Shown piece after piece: positions 25,043 to 32,909 of a DNA stretch of 51,121 nt. Location: NCBI GenBank assembly GCA_031272085.1, contig JAISUN010000040.1, positions 1-51,121 on the forward strand, in the 5' to 3' direction. Both the position numbers and the translations under genes were made by a program. The notes under the pieces were generated by a model. That model made no database searches and was not told where the DNA came from. It saw only the letters and a program-made list of their open reading frames with translations. The stretch is from Dysgonamonadaceae bacterium. Its GTDB lineage: Bacteria > Bacteroidota > Bacteroidia > Bacteroidales > Azobacteroidaceae. Position 1 is the first letter of the stretch. Each line of letters opens with the position of its first letter.

Positions 25043-26743
25043 ATGAAAAATATAAAATTTTTAGCAATCTGTTTCTTCCTGTCCGGCGTTTTCTGTGCCT
25101 GTGGCGATTTTGGGGATATAAACGTAAACCCGAATTCCCCTGACAGCAGCGTCGATTATAACTTTCAGGAAGCGGCATTAGGCTCGATTTTCAGGACAAG
25201 CGTTCCGGCAATCGAGGGCGACGACGAGCAGCGCGTAAAATCGCTTATGGTAGATTTTTACGCCCAGATGTTGGACGGCGGCAATTTCGACACCCGTTAT
25301 TATATTATGAACGACGACTGGAATGCGCGTATGTTCCGCCGCGTCCAGAACGGCATATCGAATATGAACCTCGTTTTGCGCGGTCTGGCCGAGCAGGAAG
25401 AATCGAAAATAGCATACTCGAAAGCGGTTGCCATTATCTGGCGCGTATGGACTGCTTCGGTGGGCGTGGACTGGTTCGGCCCGATTCCGTTTGCCAACTA
25501 CGAAGGCGAAGTCGTGGAAAATCCTCCCTATCTATCTGTTCAAGAAATTTATACTCAATTCTTTACAGAACTTGATAAGGCAAACGCATTGCTGTTGTCC
25601 GAAAGCCCGAATCCTGTTTTCAACAATGAAAAATACGATATTATTTTCGGCAACGACAAGGAAAAATGGCGTAAATTCGGCAACTCGATTCATCTGCGTT
25701 TAGCCCTTCGCTTGTCGGAAGTTGATGCAGGAACCTGCAAAACCGAGGCTGCCAAAGCATTAGCAGCCGGCGTAATGGAAAGCGCGGCCGACAATGCAAA
25801 ACTGCCTCCGAAAGCCGACGGCGGCTGGGGCGCAGACTACAACTACACGATGTTCCAGATTACCTGGGGCGGCCCTCTGAATATGACCACCTCGATGGAA
25901 AAACTGCTGACCGGAATCGGCGGAATGGATTTCCCGACAACTCTGACGAACAAACGCGGCGGAACTCCACTGTCGGCTGTTCATCCGGCAAAAGTTGACC
26001 CGCGCGGGCCTGTTATGTTCGACCCCGCTTTCGGCTCCAAGGAAAACGGCGTTTATTTGGCCGGCAGCGGCGACTGGAAAGGCCGTCCCGACGGATTGAA
26101 CATTTCCAATCATGCCGAATTGAATCCTATCGAATATCAATCAACCAATTTCGCCGAACTTGGAATATTGTACAGCGGCAGTTCGCCTTACAAGAGCCGT
26201 CCTTACGATTTGTTCCTCTACGAGGAAATCTGCTTCCTGAAAGCGGAAGCGGCATTGAGAGGCTTCATTTCGGGCGACGCAAAAAGCCTGTATGAAGAAG
26301 GAGTGCGAGCCTCGTTTGCAACTTGGGGCGTATCATCGCAGGCCGACAATTATCTTTCTTCAACAGAAAAGAACCTTGCCGGGACAAGCGCGAAATACGA
26401 CGACAATACGGGCGCGGGCAATACTCAACTCGAAAAAATCATAACCCAGAAGTATCTTGCCCTCTTCCCCGATATGTCGCAAGAAGCGTGGAACGACAAA
26501 CGCCGTTTGAACCTTCCCCGCACCGATGTGGCATTAGACCGCTATACGGCTGTATGGCCGACGCAAAGTACCGACGTGAAGAATGTAGCCAACTACATCA
26601 AGCGCGTTCAGTATCCTAACAGCGAAATTCAGGGCAACGACGCCGAATACAAAAAAGGCTTGCAACTGCTTGGCGGAGCCGACCGCGTAGATACGAAAAT
26701 CTGGTGGGATAAAGGCGTAAATTACTGCACCTCTGCAAATTAG
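25043..26743 (+). CDS. SusD/RagB-like nutrient-binding lipoprotein
   Basis: A 566-residue surface lipoprotein (signal MKNIKFLAICFFLSGVFCAC, lipid Cys probably 20). The opening GDFGDINVNPNSP and the segments FYAQMLDGG, YSKAVAIIWRVWTASVGVDWFGPIPFANY and WRKFGNSIHLRLALRLS fit the SusD-like_2 (RagB/SusD nutrient-binding) family, which forms a lid over its SusC partner. TPR-like helices and the C-terminal loop segment (KIITQKYLALFPDMSQEAWNDKRR) are also typical. It directly follows susC. A strong terminator follows at 26760-26810, closing the operon. Ligand cannot be predicted. Confidence 0.93.
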   Translation: MKNIKFLAICFFLSGVFCACGDFGDINVNPNSPDSSVDYNFQEAALGSIFRTSVPAIEGDDEQRVKSLMVDFYAQMLDGGNFDTRYYIMNDDWNARMFRRVQNGISNMNLVLRGLAEQEESKIAYSKAVAIIWRVWTASVGVDWFGPIPFANYEGEVVENPPYLSVQEIYTQFFTELDKANALLLSESPNPVFNNEKYDIIFGNDKEKWRKFGNSIHLRLALRLSEVDAGTCKTEAAKALAAGVMESAADNAKLPPKADGGWGADYNYTMFQITWGGPLNMTTSMEKLLTGIGGMDFPTTLTNKRGGTPLSAVHPAKVDPRGPVMFDPAFGSKENGVYLAGSGDWKGRPDGLNISNHAELNPIEYQSTNFAELGILYSGSSPYKSRPYDLFLYEEICFLKAEAALRGFISGDAKSLYEEGVRASFATWGVSSQADNYLSSTEKNLAGTSAKYDDNTGAGNTQLEKIITQKYLALFPDMSQEAWNDKRRLNLPRTDVALDRYTAVWPTQSTDVKNVANYIKRVQYPNSEIQGNDAEYKKGLQLLGGADRVDTKIWWDKGVNYCTSAN

Positions 26744-26759
26744 AATATTTAAAAGCGTG

Positions 26760-26810
26760 AGCAAGGCGTTGCTTTAAGGAAAGAATTTTTTGCGGCGCCT
26801 TGCTTTTTTT
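26760..26810 (+). terminator. Rho-independent terminator after the susCD operon
   Basis: AGCAAGGCG (26760-26768) pairs perfectly with CGCCTTGCT (26796-26804), followed by a T-run to 26810. The loop is 27 bases. It lies 17 bases after the SusD stop codon and separates the import operon from the T9SS cargo gene. Confidence 0.75.
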
Positions 26811-26854
26811 GTGTTAAAAAATTCAGGATTTGCTTGTTTTTTCAAAAAATTATG

Positions 26855-26862
26855 TAATTTTG
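26855..26862 (+). promoter_or_regulatory. -7 element for the T9SS cargo gene
   Basis: TAATTTTG matches TAnnTTTG, 38 bases before ATG 26901. A TTG at 26834-26836 (18 bases upstream) or TTTG at 26829-26832 (22 bases) could serve as -33. Together with the terminator at 26760-26810 this marks a new transcription unit. Confidence 0.6.
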
Positions 26863-26900
26863 CCGTTGATAAAAAAGATAAAAATTAAAAATTTTAGAGT

Positions 26901-27899
26901 ATGAAACAAATTTTTACATTGCTATTTTTTGTTGCGGGCAGCGTTTCAATGCTGTTTTCGCAAGTCAGGATGACGAAGGAAACTCACGGATTTGTATCCG
27001 GAATGAGCCATAATTGCGTAATGGTCGATTACCAGCAGCCCGGACAGGCCGGCAAAGGCCAAACATGGGATTTCAGCGCGGTAAAGGTTCAGGAAGACGT
27101 TGAACAGCAAAGTTTTTCGGAACTGAAAACCGATTTCGACGCAGGCAATATCAAGGCCGAGCGCAACGACGGATTCTCGTTCTACTTTCTCAATAACGAA
27201 AACGTAAATGAATATTGGGGATTCGACAACGGCTCCGTTTCGCTCCGATTGACGCAACCAATAGTGAAAACCCGCTATCCGCAAGAGTTTGGGACAAATT
27301 TCAACGGCAATTTTGCGGGCGTTGTAACTTATTCAAATGCTACGACAAGAGAGTTTTCCGGAAAATATTCGACCGAAGTTGACGGCGCAGGAACCCTGAT
27401 TCTTCCGGGCAGCATCTCGTTGCAAACAATCCGCGTGAAAACTACCGTGGAATACGGCAACCTTTACGAAGTAAAATACCTCTGGTATTCGCAGAACGAA
27501 AGACTGCCGCTGTTCGTAACTTTCGAGGAATATACAGTCGGCGCCGACGGCACGAAAACGCCGGTGTTTACGCAGTCGAATATGAACGTAAATATCGACC
27601 GCAACCCGGGCAACGTTACCGGAATCGCAAATCTTGGCGGCAACTCTTACAAGATTTTGGAAAATCCGTTCAAGAGCGAAATCAGCCTCACGTACAGCCT
27701 TGCAGAACCGCAAAGCGTTACAATAGAACTGCTTTCGGCTTCGGGAGCAAAAATTGCTACTTTGGTATCCGACCCGCAGCAAAGCGGCAGCCACACGGTA
27801 TCGAAAAACGTTTCAGCCCTCGCTCCGGCCGGAGTTTATCTGCTGAAACTGAAATTCGGCGACCGCACTTATACCGAAAAAGTAGTTAAAACTTATTGA
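26901..27899 (+). CDS. Secreted protein with type-A T9SS sorting domain
   Basis: A 332-residue protein with a Sec signal (MKQIFTLLFFVAGSVSMLFSQ), a roughly 220-residue beta-rich body I do not recognise, and a C-terminal type IX secretion sorting domain (about residues 253-332): YKILENPFKSEISLTYSL, VTIELLSASGAKI, GSHTVSKNVSALAPAGVYLLKL and the final KVVKTY. This is the canonical type-A CTD that sends cargo through T9SS and is cut off on the cell surface. The body has no visible catalytic motif. It shows that T9SS is used in this organism. The gene has its own promoter and overlaps the convergent peptidase gene by 7 bases. Confidence 0.88.
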   Translation: MKQIFTLLFFVAGSVSMLFSQVRMTKETHGFVSGMSHNCVMVDYQQPGQAGKGQTWDFSAVKVQEDVEQQSFSELKTDFDAGNIKAERNDGFSFYFLNNENVNEYWGFDNGSVSLRLTQPIVKTRYPQEFGTNFNGNFAGVVTYSNATTREFSGKYSTEVDGAGTLILPGSISLQTIRVKTTVEYGNLYEVKYLWYSQNERLPLFVTFEEYTVGADGTKTPVFTQSNMNVNIDRNPGNVTGIANLGGNSYKILENPFKSEISLTYSLAEPQSVTIELLSASGAKIATLVSDPQQSGSHTVSKNVSALAPAGVYLLKLKFGDRTYTEKVVKTY

Positions 27900-29113
27900 T
27901 AAACAAGCATAAACAGCCGGTTTTCATCAAAAAACTCGTTGGCTGTTTCGAGCAAAATGTCTGCCGTTAGCGCATCGATTTTTCGATAAACTTCCGGCAG
28001 ACTTTCGTATTTCCCAAAGCGGAGAAAACTCTTGCCGAGCCGCAAAGCCAGATTTTCGTTGTTGTCGTTCGACACGCCCAACTGCCCTTTCCACTGCTTT
28101 ATTGCGGCGTTGAACTGCATAGTCGTCAGGCGGTTGTCGCGGATTCGCTTTAATTCTTTATTAGTCAGGCTAATGCACCTGTTTTTCGATTCCTCGTCGC
28201 AGCCGAAATAGATGCTGAAAACTCCGGTATCGGTGAAGGTCGTCAGGCCGGATTCTACATTGTAAACAAGCCCGTTTTTCTCGCGCAGGCGGACGTTCAG
28301 GCGGCTGTTCATCCCCGGCCCGCCCAGAATATTGGTCAGCAGCGCCAGAGCGGTGCGTTTTTCGTCGAAAGCGGAGCAGGCCTCGCAGCCGATTATTACG
28401 TGCGTCTGATGAAGATTTTTTGTTACTATTGTCCGGCTTGCCTTTGCTATTGCGGGTTTTCGGCGGACTACGGGTTTCCCCGGCTTTCCGATTCCGGACA
28501 TATACCGCTTCGCCATTCGCTCGATTTTTTCAAACGGGACATTTCCCAGCGAGAAAAAAATCATATTTTCGGGATAATAGTAATTATCCACAAAACTGCG
28601 GCAGACAGCGGAATTGAAGGTTTCGAGGCTCTTTGGAGTTCCCAAAATGGAATGGCCGAGGCCATTGCCTGCGAAAAGGACGTCCTCAAACTCGTCGAAA
28701 ATCAGTTCCGAAGGCGTATCGAGGTAAGAATTTATTTCGTCGGCCACTACTTCGCGCTCTTTATCGAGTTCATTTTCAGGAAATTGTGAATTAAAAACAA
28801 GGTCGGACAAAAGTTCCATTGCCCGCTCGGCATTTTCGCAAAGCGCGATGGAATAGATGAAAGTTTCCTCTTTCGAGGTGTAAGCGTTCAGTTCGCCGCC
28901 CACATTTTCCATACGGTTGAGGATGTGCCAGGCCTTTCGTTTTTTAGTTCCCTTAAACAGAGTGTGTTCGACGAAATGCGCCAGACCTTCGCGGTTTTCG
29001 GCCTCGTCGCGCGTTCCGGCATTGACTGCAAAGCCGCAGTAGAAAACAGAAGACAGGGTTGGTAAATGGATGATTTTTAGCCCGTTATCTAATTCGGATG
29101 TTAAATATTGCAT
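27893..29113 (-). CDS. M16-family zinc peptidase
   Basis: A 406-residue peptidase. The zinc motif HxxEH is HFVEH (His46, Glu49, His50) in REGLAHFVEHTLFKG, with further M16 signatures GGELNAYTSKEETFIY and the acidic EREVVADEI segment that supplies the third ligand. The second half (VIGCEACSAFDEKRTALALLTNILGGPGMNSRLN) is the M16_C domain. There is no signal peptide, so it is like the cytoplasmic processing-peptidase-type enzymes common in Bacteroidetes. ATG 29113 is chosen over 29140, which falls in the promoter. It is divergent from the SIS-domain gene. Substrate unknown. Confidence 0.92.
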   Translation of the reverse strand: MQYLTSELDNGLKIIHLPTLSSVFYCGFAVNAGTRDEAENREGLAHFVEHTLFKGTKKRKAWHILNRMENVGGELNAYTSKEETFIYSIALCENAERAMELLSDLVFNSQFPENELDKEREVVADEINSYLDTPSELIFDEFEDVLFAGNGLGHSILGTPKSLETFNSAVCRSFVDNYYYPENMIFFSLGNVPFEKIERMAKRYMSGIGKPGKPVVRRKPAIAKASRTIVTKNLHQTHVIIGCEACSAFDEKRTALALLTNILGGPGMNSRLNVRLREKNGLVYNVESGLTTFTDTGVFSIYFGCDEESKNRCISLTNKELKRIRDNRLTTMQFNAAIKQWKGQLGVSNDNNENLALRLGKSFLRFGKYESLPEVYRKIDALTADILLETANEFFDENRLFMLVYQ

Positions 29114-29129
29114 AAATTTTTGCGTTTTA

Positions 29130-29162
29130 TTTGCGTACAAAAGTATAAAAAATGTATCTTTG
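29130..29162 (+). promoter_or_regulatory. Promoter for the SIS/PfkB pair
   Basis: TTTG at 29130-29133 and TATCTTTG at 29155-29162 are spaced by 21 bases, an ideal Bacteroidetes promoter, 20 bases before ATG 29183. It overlaps the divergent promoter of the peptidase gene, so the two may exclude one another. Confidence 0.7.
29138..29145 (-). promoter_or_regulatory. -7 element for the M16 peptidase gene
   Basis: The minus strand reads TACTTTTG here, matching TAnnTTTG, 24 bases upstream of ATG 29113. It lies between the -33 and -7 boxes of the plus-strand promoter for the SIS-domain gene. Confidence 0.58.
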
Positions 29163-29182
29163 TAGGACTAAAAAACGCACAA

Positions 29183-29797
29183 ATGATTGAAAATTTGAAA
29201 GAAATTATAGAGAAGGAAATACTTGCAATCCGCAATATTCCGCTGACCGGGGCTTACGAAAAAGCCGTAGAATTGATAATCGAGCATGTTCATAACCGCG
29301 GCGGGACGCTGGTGTGCAGCGGGATGGGCAAAGCCGGACAAATTGCGTCGAATATTTCCACAACTTTTTGTTCTACCGGAACGCCCGCCTGCTTCCTTCA
29401 TCCGAGCGAAGCGCAGCACGGCGATTTGGGCATTCTGCGCGAAAACGACCTGATGTTGCTGATTTCCAATTCCGGCAAAACCCGCGAAATTGTGGAGTTG
29501 ATAACTCTGGCGCGGAATATGTACAGCGGCATCCGATTTATCGTGATTACCAGCAACGGCGGCAGCGAATTGGCCGCCGGCGCCGATGTTTGCCTGCTGA
29601 CCGGGAATCCGCCCGAAGTCTGTCCCCTGGGCCTCACGCCCACCACTTCCACTACGGTAATGACCGTTATCGGCGACCTTTTGGTAGTAGAAACAATGAA
29701 AAGAATCAATTTTTCGGCCGCCGACTACGCAAAACGGCATCACGGCGGCTATCTCGGCGCCGTTTCTCGAAAACAGTGCGGAAAGTTGCAGGCATAG
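29183..29797 (+). CDS. SIS-domain sugar-phosphate isomerase (KpsF/GutQ-like, no CBS domains)
   Basis: A 204-residue cytoplasmic protein made of a single SIS domain: GGTLVCSGMGKAGQIASNIS, STGTPACFLHPSEAQHGDLG, LLISNSGKTREIVEL and the PLGLTPTTSTTVMTVIGDLL segment are all typical of the KpsF/GutQ arabinose-5-phosphate isomerase family. Full KdsD enzymes are about 320 residues and carry two CBS domains; here the protein ends right after the HHGGYLG motif, so it is a CBS-less version. ATG 29183 is used because the frame upstream runs through the promoter. The PfkB kinase gene begins inside its last 22 bases. Substrate could be arabinose-5-phosphate or another ketose phosphate. Confidence 0.88.
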   Translation: MIENLKEIIEKEILAIRNIPLTGAYEKAVELIIEHVHNRGGTLVCSGMGKAGQIASNISTTFCSTGTPACFLHPSEAQHGDLGILRENDLMLLISNSGKTREIVELITLARNMYSGIRFIVITSNGGSELAAGADVCLLTGNPPEVCPLGLTPTTSTTVMTVIGDLLVVETMKRINFSAADYAKRHHGGYLGAVSRKQCGKLQA

Positions 29798-30645
29798 GGG
29801 AAAGCATTCTCGACGTCATTTTTCGGGACGGGCAACCGCAAAAAGCCGTTGTCGGAGGCTCTGTGCTTAATTGTATGATTTCGTTGAGCCGGAGCGGGAT
29901 TCCGGCAATTTTCATTTCCGAACTCGGAAACGACCGCGTCGGTCGGCTGATGAAAAACTTTATGCAGGAAAACCGGCTGAATACCGACTATATCTATGTT
30001 TTCGACGAGGGCGCTTCGCCTGTATCGTTGGCATTTCTTGACAAAGACGGAAATGCCGAATATCAGTTTTTTACCGATTATCCCGAAAAACGTTTGCAAA
30101 CAAAATTTCCTGTATTGGAAAGAGATTCTGTGCTGGTTCTCGGCTCATATTTTGCAGTTAATCCGAAATTGAGGCCGAGAGTCCGCGAACTACTTTTGCA
30201 AGCGCGTGAAAATAAGGCTATTATCTATTATGACATTAACTTCCGCAAGGCTCACGCGGCGGAAGCCGAAGCGCTTGCGCCCGTTTTCGCCGAAAACTTT
30301 GAGTTTGCCGATATAGTGCGCTGTTCCGACGAGGACTTGGCAATTATTGAAAAATACCTCAAACCGAACTGCAAAAATTTTATCCTTACCTGCGGGAAAA
30401 ATCCAATTTCGTTGTGGACTCCGCATATAACGAAGGAATACGCAGTCGAGCCGGTTGAGCCGGTCAGCACAATCGGCGCCGGCGACAACTTCAATGCCGG
30501 AATCGTTTACGGCATTTTCAGGGAAAATATCGGCCGCGAGGCGCTTGACAACTTGCCCGAACCGCTCTGGGACAAACTGATAGAGTATGGAAAACGCTTT
30601 GCAACAGCAGTTTGCCTGTCAGAAGAAAATTATATTTCTTATTAA
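29776..30645 (+). CDS. PfkB-family sugar kinase (GTG start)
   Basis: A 289-residue ribokinase-like kinase. N-terminal VAGIGESILDVIF and GGSVLNCMISLSRSG are the substrate-binding motifs, and the catalytic motif GAGDNFNAG gives base Asp237. The open frame begins far upstream (29314) but that part is the shadow of the SIS gene; GTG 29776 gives exactly the conserved RKVAGIGESILD start with a 22-base overlap, so it is the likely start. The sequence is closest to fructokinase-type PfkB proteins. Tight coupling with a SIS isomerase suggests that one makes or uses the phosphate ester handled by the other. The exact sugar is unknown. Confidence 0.85.
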   Translation: MRKVAGIGESILDVIFRDGQPQKAVVGGSVLNCMISLSRSGIPAIFISELGNDRVGRLMKNFMQENRLNTDYIYVFDEGASPVSLAFLDKDGNAEYQFFTDYPEKRLQTKFPVLERDSVLVLGSYFAVNPKLRPRVRELLLQARENKAIIYYDINFRKAHAAEAEALAPVFAENFEFADIVRCSDEDLAIIEKYLKPNCKNFILTCGKNPISLWTPHITKEYAVEPVEPVSTIGAGDNFNAGIVYGIFRENIGREALDNLPEPLWDKLIEYGKRFATAVCLSEENYISY

Positions 30646-30695
30646 TCCTCTTTTTTTTCTACATCATCATTTTTTGAGGTCGTTTTGTTTTGCAT

Positions 30696-30776
30696 TTTGA
30701 CGCTTTCAAAAATTAATGTCGTCAAATCGGGAAAGAAATTTTGACAAAATACGCCAAATGACAAATTTAAGTCAAA
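30696..30776 (+). promoter_or_regulatory. Cluster of TTTGAC/GTCAAA half-sites
   Basis: Upstream of the surface-protein gene the hexamer TTTGAC or its complement GTCAAA occurs four times: 30696-30701, 30721-30726, 30740-30745 and 30771-30776, with a looser TGACAAA at 30759-30765. Starts are 25, 19 and 31 bases apart, in alternating orientation. This looks like an operator array, but the region is A/T-rich and the hexamer could arise by chance. Confidence 0.35.
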
Positions 30777-30805
30777 AAATGATTTTTAAGATTAATTATT
30801 ATGCG

Positions 30806-30813
30806 TAGATTTG
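30806..30813 (+). promoter_or_regulatory. -7 element for the surface-protein gene
   Basis: TAGATTTG matches TAnnTTTG, 59 bases before ATG 30873. No TTTG lies at the usual -33 distance, which fits a promoter that needs an activator, possibly bound at the half-sites just upstream. Confidence 0.5.
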
Positions 30814-30872
30814 CAAAATTTATTTTGAGCATTATAATTGATAACTAATTAACATCATTAAACAACAATCTG

Positions 30873-32063
30873 ATGGAATATAAACATTTTTTATTAGGCG
30901 CCTTTATTTTCTTTTCCATTTCGCAGTCAGACTTTGCCCAAGTAATGATTGGAAGAAATTCATCGCCTGACCCTGCGGCTATTCTCGAACTTTCTTCGAC
31001 GGATAGAGGACTGCTCCTGCCGCGAATTCATCTTACCGATTTGCACGCCGATTTGGACGGCAATGCCAACACCCCGCAGCCTGCCGGCTTGGTAATTTAC
31101 AATACAGGCCCGACTTATACATCCGGCCTGTATATCTGGAACGGCGAAGAATGGCGGGTTTTTGAAGAGGCGACGGCAGTGAATGCCGAAATCGAGAGTC
31201 TAATGCCCGGTTCGGCAATTCTCGAACCCTCCCGCTTTGTTATGGGCGAGGAATTTCACGGCATTATGCGTTTGCCTTACCAGGGCGGCAACGGCGGTAT
31301 TTATCTCGGCGGGCAAACTTTTCAATCGTCAAACAATACCGGACTTACCGCCAAACTGAAAAGCGGCAAACTCGAATACGGCACCGGCTATCTCTCGTTT
31401 GAAGTTGACGGAACGCCTTCGGCAACATCGCCTGTCAGCGCAACTTTCAATATTTCGGCGCTTGGAAAAACCGCAGAGGTAACTGTCGGCGACCAGGAAA
31501 GCGCAAGCATCATTACCACCTCTACGGTCGGGCCGGTGCATACTACTAACGATAATGGAGCAACAGGCTTTCACAGAACGCTGAAAACGCCCGACGGACG
31601 GTTTTCTGTCCGCCTATTTGTTCCTGACTTCAATACATATAGCGACGGCGACTGTTACTACGAAAATGCAGATGTTCAAATAAGAACTCATATTCAAGGA
31701 GGAACAACTATCAGTTATTCGTGTATGATAGGATATACCGGCGGCGCTACCGGCTCTTCTGCCTGTACGTTCAACATTCCTACTGCGAATGACTGGTACG
31801 GCACTTCCGGCGCATCGGGAAACTCTGTTTCTTCCGTAAAAGTGTCGTCATCCAACAAAAATGCCGCTTGGGGCGACCGAAATGTTTTCTATCTCTATAT
31901 GCCGGAATTGCGCAGATACACTTGGACTACAACCGACAATGACGATAAAACAATGTATGTACTTGATTTCACGATGAAGGCCCCTACCGGGACCGCCCGC
32001 GCAGATAATATCAATCAGACGATGATTTATCTTCAAATCCAGCAAATTGAGGCTAATAATTGA
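30873..32063 (+). CDS. Exported surface protein, unknown family
   Basis: A 396-residue protein with a signal peptide (MEYKHFLLGAFIFFSISQSDFAQ). Residues 25-95 hold the motif series VMIGRNSSPDPAAILELSS, RGLLLPRIHL, GLVIYNT and GLYIWNGEEWRVF, an N-terminal module I have seen in many Bacteroidetes surface proteins. The rest (from about 110) is Gly/Ser/Thr-rich and beta-like (RFVMGEEFHGIMRLPYQGG, Ig-like STFNISALGKTAEVTV) and ends without a T9SS sorting domain. No enzyme motif is visible. The gene stands alone between a half-site-rich promoter region and a perfect palindromic terminator. Adhesin or structural surface role is a guess. Confidence 0.75.
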   Translation: MEYKHFLLGAFIFFSISQSDFAQVMIGRNSSPDPAAILELSSTDRGLLLPRIHLTDLHADLDGNANTPQPAGLVIYNTGPTYTSGLYIWNGEEWRVFEEATAVNAEIESLMPGSAILEPSRFVMGEEFHGIMRLPYQGGNGGIYLGGQTFQSSNNTGLTAKLKSGKLEYGTGYLSFEVDGTPSATSPVSATFNISALGKTAEVTVGDQESASIITTSTVGPVHTTNDNGATGFHRTLKTPDGRFSVRLFVPDFNTYSDGDCYYENADVQIRTHIQGGTTISYSCMIGYTGGATGSSACTFNIPTANDWYGTSGASGNSVSSVKVSSSNKNAAWGDRNVFYLYMPELRRYTWTTTDNDDKTMYVLDFTMKAPTGTARADNINQTMIYLQIQQIEANN

Positions 32064-32081
32064 GTTGGCATTGACTGATAT

Positions 32082-32122
32082 AAAGCGTAGGGGCGTATTG
32101 AAATACGCCCCTACGCTTTTTT
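32082..32122 (+). terminator. Long perfect palindromic terminator (REP-like)
   Basis: Bases 32082-32099 and 32102-32119 form a perfect 18-bp inverted repeat with a two-base centre (effectively a GA-containing tetraloop), followed by a T-run to 32122. It starts 18 bases after the stop codon. The core GTAGGGGCGTATT is like the short palindromes that recur in intergenic regions of many genomes, so this may be a mobile REP-type element serving as terminator. Confidence 0.8.
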
Positions 32123-32172
32123 ATTTCCTATCAATCAGCCGATTAAGTTTTTTTAACACTATTTTCACTCAA

Positions 32173-32198
32173 AAAACTTTTTTTGTTTAAAAAGTTTT
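32173..32198 (+). promoter_or_regulatory. Palindrome over the tetR promoter, candidate operator
   Basis: AAAACTTTTT (32173-32182) and AAAAAGTTTT (32189-32198) are a perfect 10-bp inverted repeat with a 6-base spacer. It lies directly upstream of a -7-like TTACTTTG (32202-32209), covering where -33 should be. The efflux operon behind it begins with a TetR-family gene, so this is the natural candidate for its operator. The A/T-rich arms weaken the case. Confidence 0.45.
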
Positions 32199-32274
32199 CA
32201 TTTACTTTGCACCCTCAAAATAAAATATTTTAAAACATCATTTGTCTTTATATAAAGACAGAGAACAAATTTTA

Positions 32275-32898
32275 ATGGAATTAAGAGATAGAATAATCGA
32301 AAACGCATCTGCGCTGTTCTTCCGAAACGGAATAAAGAGTATGACTATGTCGGATATAGCCGCCGAAACGGGCATATCGAAACGCACGCTGTACGAAATC
32401 TTCCGCGACAAGGACGAACTGCTCGAAGCCTGCATCAAGAATCACATCTGCAAAAACGACTGCGAAATAGCGAAAATCATCGAAAAAGACGAGGACGTTA
32501 TCGTTACCCTGATGCGCTTCCACTCGATACAACTTTCGACGAGGTGGTCGGTAGGCCGCTCGATAATCAACGACCTGCGCCGCTACCACCGCGACTTGTA
32601 TAACACGATTGAAGCCCGGCAAAACGAGAAAATTCTGACTTTTATTCCGTTATTTGAAAAGGGCGTCGAACAGGGGCTTATCCGCGACGATACGCCGTTT
32701 GAAATCCTTTTGTGGCTGCTCAACAGGCAGTTGCGGACGCTGATGGACGACGAGAAAATCCCCAGCCATCGCTATTCGCTTACCGACTGTCTGGGCGCGA
32801 TGACGCTCAATTTCATCCGCGGGATGGCCACTCCGCTCGGCGTAAAACGAATTGACGAATTAATTGAAAAGGAAAAGGAAATAACAAAAAATAAATAA
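32275..32898 (+). CDS. TetR-family transcriptional regulator
   Basis: A 207-residue regulator. The N-terminal helix-turn-helix is clear at about residues 22-45 (MTMSDIAAETGISKRTLYEIFRDKDELL); the remaining helices are the ligand-binding and dimerisation part, with no family-specific motif. ATG 32275 is chosen; an in-frame TTG at 32242 is in the leader. The TolC-type gene starts 11 bases after its stop, so it leads the efflux operon, and by the rule for such loci it is expected to repress it and respond to a pump substrate. Confidence 0.92.
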   Translation: MELRDRIIENASALFFRNGIKSMTMSDIAAETGISKRTLYEIFRDKDELLEACIKNHICKNDCEIAKIIEKDEDVIVTLMRFHSIQLSTRWSVGRSIINDLRRYHRDLYNTIEARQNEKILTFIPLFEKGVEQGLIRDDTPFEILLWLLNRQLRTLMDDEKIPSHRYSLTDCLGAMTLNFIRGMATPLGVKRIDELIEKEKEITKNK

Positions 32899-32909
32899 AT
32901 TAAGGTAAT

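Noticed and set aside
20437-26743. A classical polysaccharide utilisation locus
   Set aside because: SusC and SusD are present but no glycosidase, lyase or esterase is in the same operon; the GH2 gene at 16545 is on the other strand, separated by porE.
29314-29775. N-terminal extension of the PfkB kinase
   Set aside because: This part overlaps the SIS gene in another frame, is Arg-rich and unlike any kinase; the conserved start is GTG 29776.
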